NCBI GenBank assembly: GCA_947458405.1
Contig: CANGZW010000019.1
Location: 1 to 42,173 of the forward strand
Direction: 5' to 3'
Length of the DNA: 42,173 nt
From: Leptospiraceae bacterium
GTDB lineage: Bacteria > Spirochaetota > Leptospiria > Leptospirales > Leptospiraceae
Shown here: one piece after another, positions 37,539-42,173 of the stretch
Layout of the letters: each line of letters opens with the position of its first letter
How positions within the stretch are numbered: the first letter of the stretch is position 1
Notes under the pieces: model-generated
Told to the model about the DNA's origin: nothing
The model's database searches: none
What the model saw: only the letters and a program-made list of their open reading frames with translations
Position numbers and translations under genes: made by a program

Positions 37539-39098
37539 TTATTTCCTCACTGCCCGCAAAATTTTGGGAAATCCTGCTGGTTCTAAAATCGCTGATGCGG
37601 TAACAACTCCTCCCATCATAGCTCCGATAAATCCGAGAGAAGAAGCATCCGTTCCGGTTAAATAGAAATTTTTTATTGGAGTTGTATGACAAAGCCATTT
37701 CAATTTGAATCTCTGTGGTACAGCAGGGATTCCATAAAATTCACCATTGGATCTTCCTCCTAACTCATAGGATAGGGGAGTGGATACTTCTTTGTACTCC
37801 ACAAGCTCGCGGAATCCCGGAAATTTAGATTCCACTAGGGAAAGTAGTCCTTCTGCTATTTTTTCTTTTAATTCGTTGTACTCTTCACCCCGTTTTTTCC
37901 ATTTTGTATCTTTCTACTTTTCAAATGAATCGTAATGAGTAAAACTGATAATTTCTGCTGTATGACCTTTGGGATTGGTTGTCTTTAAGGAAGGAAAGGA
38001 TAAAAAGCAGGAATCGGGTTTTCCATCCAGGATGGAATTTCTTGTTGTGAGTTCATCATGATTGAAATCACTGTAAATCCAATGATTTTCTCCTTTAAAT
38101 CCCAGTTTTCCCGGATGCTCCTTTAGTCCCAGATATAGAGTAGTGGCACTCATTCCTCCTCTCAGTTTCTTTAATTCCATTTCATAAATATCGGATACTT
38201 TATTTTTAAGTAATGTGCTATATGTATGACTTGCCCCAGTAGAGGATATCACAATAGGAGCGTAATACTTTTCTGTAATTTTTTCTCCTCTTTTTTGAAT
38301 TGCAATTACTCCCTTAACTTGATTGTCTTCAATAATTACTTCTTTTGCCTCAATAGAAGTTTTAACAATTCCTCCTTCTTTTTCTAAAACGGAGTTTAGC
38401 GACTTAAAGATTTCAGAAGCCCCGCCCTCCGGATAGACGGCTCCTCTGAGATAGTGATTGGCTATAATTGAGTGGATGAGAAAAGAACTTGTTCTGGGCG
38501 GAAGACCATAATCTCCCCATTGGCTAACTAAGAGAGAACGTAATACATGACTTTTAAATCTCTTTTCCATATAGTCTCCTGTTGTACATAAAGCAAGGGC
38601 TTCATTGACTTTATTAAATAAATTTATAAAAAAACCAATAAAAGGAGGGGTCATTTTCTCAGCGATGTAACCAATATACCATATGGCTACTTTGTTTATA
38701 TCTTTGAAATACTGTTTTATACTATTGCTTTCTTCCGGGAAAAGAGTAATTAACTTATTTTTGTAATCATCTTTGTCCGAAGGAACTGAAAAATCCAGAC
38801 CCGGATAATGAAATACATCATACATATATGGCATATCATTCCATTTGATTTCACCCTCTGAGATAAAGTCTAAAACCTGTGTATCCAAACTTCCGGGTTG
38901 AAGTTTCCCTACATAATGAATACCTACATCCCAGTGGAATTTTCCTTTTCGTTTAAATTCATGGGTCAATCCACCCGGTTCCCAATGTTGTTCTAAAACT
39001 AAAACTTTCTTTTTTCCAATTTTTGCTAAAAGATTGGCAGCAGTCATACCACCAATTCCCGATCCTATTATGATTACATCGTATTTATTGTCAGACAT
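37539..39098 (-). pseudogene. RetSat/CrtI-like FAD oxidoreductase interrupted by TAG
   Basis: FAD-dependent oxidoreductase of the phytoene desaturase/carotenoid isomerase/retinol saturase group. The N-terminal FAD site is DVIIIGSGIGGMTAANLLA with EQHWEPGGLTHEF; the C-terminal FAD site is FYLTGTDASSLGFIGAMMGG. The frame is open for 394 codons, meets TAG at 37914-37916, and continues in the same frame as KDTKWKKRGEEYNELKEK to the normal C-terminus. The TAG falls where homologues usually read FxKWKxxxWKKRG, so a TGG (Trp) to TAG change is the likely lesion. The C-terminal part holds FAD and substrate residues, so the truncated product would be inactive. It starts 4 bp after the DUF2141 gene and was probably controlled by the divergent TetR gene. 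Confidence 0.85.
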
Positions 39099-39102
39099 AC
39101 TC

Positions 39103-39417
39103 TTATCCTTCTACAGGTATTCCGATAAAATTTTTATCCATCCTGTTATTTCCATTTTCATCGTGATACACTGCTATTCCATACTCTCCTTCTGGAATAT
39201 TTTCAATAGCAATTTCAAATTCATTTTTTGCAGGGATTCTTCTCTTAAAAATAAAATTTTCCCTCTGAAAATCTGTATCACTTTTATATACTCCAACTTG
39301 TATGTAACCCTGAGTATTTTTAGTACCTTCAATTCTAAGGCTTACAGTACAGAGGTTTTCTGCAATTATTGAGAATGAAATTAAATAGGTTAAAATTATC
39401 AGTAGGCTTTTTTTCAT
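39103..39417 (-). CDS. DUF2141 secreted protein, C-terminally shortened
   Basis: A 104-residue exported protein with signal peptide (cut near IIAEN) and the DUF2141 core: VSLRIEGTKNTQGYIQVGVY, IPEGEYGIAVYHDENGNNRMDKNFIGIPVEG. DUF2141 proteins usually run about 25-35 residues further, starting with a YGFSNN-like stretch after this Gly; here TAA follows at once and the sequence beyond does not resemble the missing part, so a deletion is more likely than a point mutation. It leads the operon with the oxidoreductase, a pairing often seen in lipid/carotenoid-type gene sets, and reads away from tetR across the palindromic operator. Function of the family is unknown. Confidence 0.75.
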   Translation of the reverse strand: MKKSLLIILTYLISFSIIAENLCTVSLRIEGTKNTQGYIQVGVYKSDTDFQRENFIFKRRIPAKNEFEIAIENIPEGEYGIAVYHDENGNNRMDKNFIGIPVEG

Positions 39418-39443
39418 CCGCTATTCCTTAATAAACTAAGTAT

Positions 39444-39481
39444 AGTAACCAGTAGTAACTAATTAGTTAACACTGGTTACT
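39444..39481. promoter_or_regulatory. 38-bp near-perfect palindrome, probable TetR operator
   Basis: Outer arms AGTAACCAGT and ACTGGTTACT are exact inverted copies and the centre TAACTAATTAGTTA is itself a perfect palindrome; 17 of 19 base pairs match overall. It sits in the 109-bp divergent gap between the DUF2141 gene and tetR, the classical place for a TetR-family operator acting on both. Confidence 0.75.
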
Positions 39482-39526
39482 AAAAAATAAAATTATATAA
39501 AAATTTACACAAATAATATTGATTAA

Positions 39527-40204
39527 ATGATGAAAATCATGGTTAGAAAAAAAAATAACGCCTCTGAGAAAAACACTGTCCTTGGTGAGAAAAAAGAGAA
39601 TTTGCGAGATAAAATACTTGCGGAATGTATAAAAATCGTCTCAGAGTCGGGCTCTGTGGGTATTAATATGAGAGAAATATCCCGTCGGCTTAAAATTTCT
39701 CATACGGCTCCCTATAAGCATTTTAAATCTAAGGATTAAATTCTTTTAGAACTTAAAATTTTAGGCTTCAAGATGTTTAATCAGACTCTTGAAAAAAATC
39801 TTCCTCTTCCTCATTCCAGGGAGGCATTATTGGAAAGATTTGCAATGATGATGAAAAATTATGAAGAGTTTTTCAATACAAATCCTGAATTGTATCACAT
39901 AATATTTAGTTCTCCCCAAAATGGAACGGAAGAAAACTTGGAATTAAAGGAAGTCTCGAGCAGAGGATTTGCCCATCTATTAAATCAAATTGCATCCATG
40001 AAAGCGGCGGGCTTACTAAAGGATCCTAAAGTTTTTGAAACATCCCTTTTTACCTTTATTGTAGCACATGGATATTTCAGTTTAAAAAATAACAATATTA
40101 TTTATAATCTATTCCAACTTTTTTTGGGAACTCCACCCAATGAAGAATTTGTTAAGAAATATTTATTTCAGGCTTTGGAGTTGAAGTGGATAGAGGAGAA
40201 ATAA
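39527..40204 (+). pseudogene. TetR-family regulator interrupted by TAA
   Basis: The N-terminal helix-turn-helix is complete (ILAECIKIVSESGSVGINMREISRRLKIS, HTAPYKHFKSKD). TAA at 39737-39739 follows directly, and the frame continues as ILLELKILGFKMFNQTLEKNL to a normal ligand-domain C-terminus at 40204. Relatives read HFxxKxEIL at this point, so GAA (Glu) to TAA is the likely change. The product would be a DNA-binding domain with no dimerisation part, thus probably inactive. Start could be ATG 39527, 39530 or 39539. Its target is presumably the 38-bp palindrome and the divergent DUF2141-oxidoreductase pair. Confidence 0.85.
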
Positions 40205-40239
40205 AAACGCCAGAAGATAAAAAGGCATTGGGACTTGTT

Positions 40240-41370
40240 TTAAAACATCCTCAAATATTTTTCAAATATATAAGATTTGTTTCTGGAATTACCTGTCGAC
40301 TCAACTAAAATCCCCGCTTCCAAAAATTCCTGAATTAACGCATTACTTGTTTTTGGAGAAAGTTTGAGAATTGAGCATACCATTTTTCCATTTACAACCG
40401 GTCCAGAAAATAAATACTGCAAGAGTGCTGACCCTTTTGTGGCTCTTTTGCCCATTTTCATGATTTTATTTACTTCTAAATCTGATTTTAACTCTATTAT
40501 CTTTCTTAATGTAATACTTGATTTTTCAGCAGTTTCTAAAACACCCACCAAAAAAAACTTAATCCATTGAACCAGATCATTCTTTAGTCTTACATTAGTT
40601 AAATTATCGTAATACAGAGATTTATTCCTTTCAAAAAAATCGGAAAGATATAGAAGAGGTTTCTCCATCACTCCGTTTGATACTAAATACAGAGTTATTA
40701 AAAGCCTACCCATTCTTCCATTTCCATCTAAAAATGGGTGAATGGTTTCAAACTGATAATGAGCAATTGCAATACGTATCAAATGTGGGATTTTGATTTC
40801 TAGATTATTTAGAAAAAGTTCTAGGTCTGATAATAATTCTGGAAGCTCTGTATGAATGGGAGGGATAAATGTAGCATCTTTAATGGAAGCTCCCCCAATC
40901 CAATTTTGTGAAATTCTAAATTCTCCAGGAGCTCTATCTTTACCCCGTACACTAGAAAGTAATATCTTATGCGTACTACGAATGAGTCGATTGGAAAGTG
41001 GTAAATTTTCTAATTCCTTAATTGCATAATTCATCGCAATCACATAATTTTGAACCTCCTGCCAATCATCTCTTTTTTCAGGTTCTATTTCCATTTCTTC
41101 AAAGAAGGCATCTTCCATATTTGTTTGTGTCCCTTCAATTTTATTTGACACTACAGCTTCCTTTATCACATGCATTTTTATAAATAATTCTACATCAGGA
41201 ATCAATCGGGAAAAAGAATTGAGTTCTCCAAGTTTTAAAGCCGCTTCTTCGAGGAGTTCATTGATGGACGTAGATCTCCAATGATAAGAGTGATTGATTT
41301 TGTTGGGAAGAAAGTACTTATACTGAAACGCATTTCGATAGGATCCGGCTACAAAGTCTTCGATATTCAT
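40240..41370 (-). CDS. Fic-family AMPylase, class II, with winged-helix domain
   Basis: A 376-residue Fic protein that should transfer AMP (or another nucleotide part) to protein hydroxyl groups. The active site HPFLDGNGRMGR at 211-222 is canonical. The N-terminal inhibitory helix motif [ST]xxxEG is present as SNKIEG (75-80), so it is self-inhibited class II. The C-terminal 75 residues (ATKGSALLQYLFSGPVVNGK, then LSPKTSNALIQEFLEAGIL) form a winged helix, the arrangement of Fic proteins that bind DNA and may control their own promoter. An AAGGAG ribosome site lies just upstream, overlapping the first of four repeated 12-bp sites. It is the only undamaged gene between 36.6 and 42.1 kb apart from the shortened DUF2141 frame. 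Confidence 0.93.
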   Translation of the reverse strand: MNIEDFVAGSYRNAFQYKYFLPNKINHSYHWRSTSINELLEEAALKLGELNSFSRLIPDVELFIKMHVIKEAVVSNKIEGTQTNMEDAFFEEMEIEPEKRDDWQEVQNYVIAMNYAIKELENLPLSNRLIRSTHKILLSSVRGKDRAPGEFRISQNWIGGASIKDATFIPPIHTELPELLSDLELFLNNLEIKIPHLIRIAIAHYQFETIHPFLDGNGRMGRLLITLYLVSNGVMEKPLLYLSDFFERNKSLYYDNLTNVRLKNDLVQWIKFFLVGVLETAEKSSITLRKIIELKSDLEVNKIMKMGKRATKGSALLQYLFSGPVVNGKMVCSILKLSPKTSNALIQEFLEAGILVESTGNSRNKSYIFEKYLRMF

Positions 41371-41380
41371 CCTGAATCTC

Positions 41381-41502
41381 CTTTAAAGTAAAATAACGCA
41401 TATCCTTATTTTACTTTAAAGCCTAAAAGTAAAATAAGAAAATCTATAATTTACTTTCGGATGGAAATTATTTGCATTGAGGGAATATTAAGAGATATAA
41501 TT
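41381..41502. repeat. Dispersed repeat, copy B (intact)
   Basis: About 122 bp closely matching 34313-34435. It begins 10 bp upstream of the fic ATG and ends about 10 bp before the frame of the truncated Rpn gene opens, so its outer edge coincides with the Rpn breakpoint. It contains the four-site operator array. Nothing coding is visible in it. Confidence 0.75.
41385..41457. promoter_or_regulatory. Operator-like array upstream of fic
   Basis: The 12-mer AAAGTAAAATAA occurs at 41385-41396 (direct), 41406-41417 (inverted), 41426-41437 (direct) and, with two mismatches, 41446-41457 (inverted). Site starts are 20-21 bp apart, two helical turns, in alternating orientation. Sites 1-2 extend to exact 16-bp arms (41381-41396 and 41406-41421). 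Site 1 abuts the fic ribosome binding region. The arrangement suggests cooperative binding by a dimeric regulator, probably Fic's own winged helix. Confidence 0.65.
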
Positions 41503-41511
41503 CTATTTTAG

Positions 41512-42173
41512 GGATCAAATTCAAATGAGGAAAAGAGATTTGAGTTGTTGCGAATTAAATTACAAAAACCGATTGTATTTTATCATGGTGAACGAGGATG
41601 GGATTTAGGAGAGAGTTTCTTAGATAGCTTTCCTATCGATTCCATCCCGGAGGAATTTTCCAGATTCCTACCTAATTTTGCCATTCAGCTATTGGAGCTA
41701 AAGAGCAAAGGAAAAGCCTTCCAGACCAGAAATTTGGCTCTGCGGCTTTATATGAGAATGATCCAGATCATTCGGGAATTACCGGAAGAATTTAAGATCC
41801 ATTTAAAAGAAATCTATACTTACCTTCGGGAAGAAACGAACTATGCAAAAAGAATTGAAATTCTGAGGAATCTGTTAGAATATCTCCATAGAGCCAGAAA
41901 TGATGCGGAAAAGTATTCAGCAAAAGAAATCACACAAGTGATTGAGGAAGAGTATATGAATGTATTGGATAAAATCAGGGAAGAAGGTAAACTAGAGGGC
42001 AAATTAGAAGGCAAACTAGAGGGCAAACTAGAGGGCAAACTGGAAGGTAAATTGGAAGCCAAACTGGAAGCCAAACTGGAAACCGCCCGAAGAATGAAAG
42101 AATTTGGAGATAATTTAGAGAAAATTAAATTAATCACCGGGCTTTCAGAAGATCAGCTGAGAGAACATAGAAT
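41512..42173 (+). pseudogene. Rpn-family nuclease/transposase-like gene, 5' truncated and cut by window end
   Basis: The frame is open from 41512 to the window edge and reads FELLRIKLQKPIVFYHGERG, then WDLGESFLDSF, typical of the middle of Rpn (recombination-promoting nuclease, PD-(D/E)xK) proteins. The N-terminal nuclease half of about 100 residues, with the catalytic Asp and E-x-K, is missing; directly upstream is a TAG (41509-41511) and then repeat copy B. There is no ATG near the beginning (TTG at 41545 and 41548 only). The C-terminal part has the usual helical region and a GKLE-repeat tail. About 220 codons are visible and the stop lies beyond the window. Base composition is less AT-rich than the rest. 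Most likely a dead remnant whose front was lost when the fic/repeat segment arrived. Confidence 0.75.
41986..42081 (+). repeat. 12-bp tandem repeat encoding GKLE/AKLE
   Basis: Eight in-frame 12-bp units encode six GKLE then two AKLE. Such tails are common in Rpn proteins and probably form a charged helix; the unit number can change by slippage without breaking the frame. Confidence 0.8.

Noticed and set aside
39034-39372. 112-codon + strand frame over the DUF2141 gene
   Set aside because: Antisense shadow; the - strand has the signal peptide and family motifs.
36623-40204. Genetic-code change as explanation of the in-frame stops
   Set aside because: All three stop codons are involved, and the intact genes around use TAA, TAG and TGA as normal ends.
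41841-42137. Antisense frame with repeated SLPSSLPS
   Set aside because: It is the reverse strand of the GKLE repeat in the Rpn gene, which has clear protein similarity on the + strand.
1-42173. CRISPR array, tRNA, rRNA or complete insertion sequence
   Set aside because: No regularly spaced repeat with unique spacers, no tRNA-like cloverleaf and no transposase other than the truncated Rpn gene were seen by eye; a covariance-model scan was not possible.

Overview
The window is low-GC bacterial DNA that reads like a spirochaete of the Leptospiraceae or a close relative. This is inferred from several signals together: a dihydropteroate synthase of the Sul/Leptospiraceae type, loose spirochaete-style lipoboxes (VNSC, FSNC, ITSC), many large signalling proteins (7TMR-DISM kinase, class III cyclase, REC-GGDEF-EAL, a pseudokinase-AAA-GAF-SpoIIE giant), a DUF1574-like SGNH protein next to an MBOAT acyltransferase, and an Rpn nuclease with a GKLE-repeat tail. 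No tRNA, rRNA, CRISPR array or complete insertion sequence was seen.

Layout. (1) 1-12042, + strand: one tightly packed probable operon. It holds the tail of an unknown gene, a PAP2 phosphatase, a MOP-type flippase, a Sul-like folP, a giant thioester-containing alpha-2-macroglobulin, an SGNH-like membrane protein, an MBOAT O-acyltransferase and a two-TM protein. Apart from folP, the theme is building, acylating and protecting the cell surface. (2) 12045-14581: a small decayed gene, then a convergent oxidoreductase-SelD fusion. (3) 14830-19491: a 7TMR-DISM histidine kinase and, 93 bp on, a REC/degenerate GGDEF/EAL response regulator, a likely signalling pair acting on c-di-GMP. (4) 19488-25835, - strand: an M20 amidohydrolase directly abutting a 1723-residue kinase-like/AAA/GAF/SpoIIE protein whose kinase catalytic Asp is Asn. 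(5) 26076-29883: a secreted SH3-LytM endopeptidase translationally coupled to an exported ankyrin/beta-propeller protein. (6) 29886-34271: RimI-like acetyltransferase, TPR lipoprotein (TTG start), DprA, and a membrane class III adenylate cyclase.

(7) 34272-42173 is different: an accessory, decaying region. It contains a truncated HigA antitoxin, a pentahaem lipoprotein, an SH3 protein, a RetSat/CrtI-like oxidoreductase and a TetR regulator each interrupted by one in-frame stop (TGA, TAG and TAA respectively), a shortened DUF2141 protein, an intact class II Fic enzyme, and a 5'-truncated Rpn nuclease running off the window. Two sequence signals stand out. A 38-bp near-perfect palindrome lies between the tetR and DUF2141/oxidoreductase genes and is probably the TetR operator. 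A ~122-bp dispersed repeat is present upstream of fic and, degenerated, upstream of the adenylate cyclase; it carries four 12-bp sites in alternating orientation every ~20 bp, which look like an operator array for the winged-helix domain of Fic.

All family assignments come from motif reading and memory of the families; no search was run.
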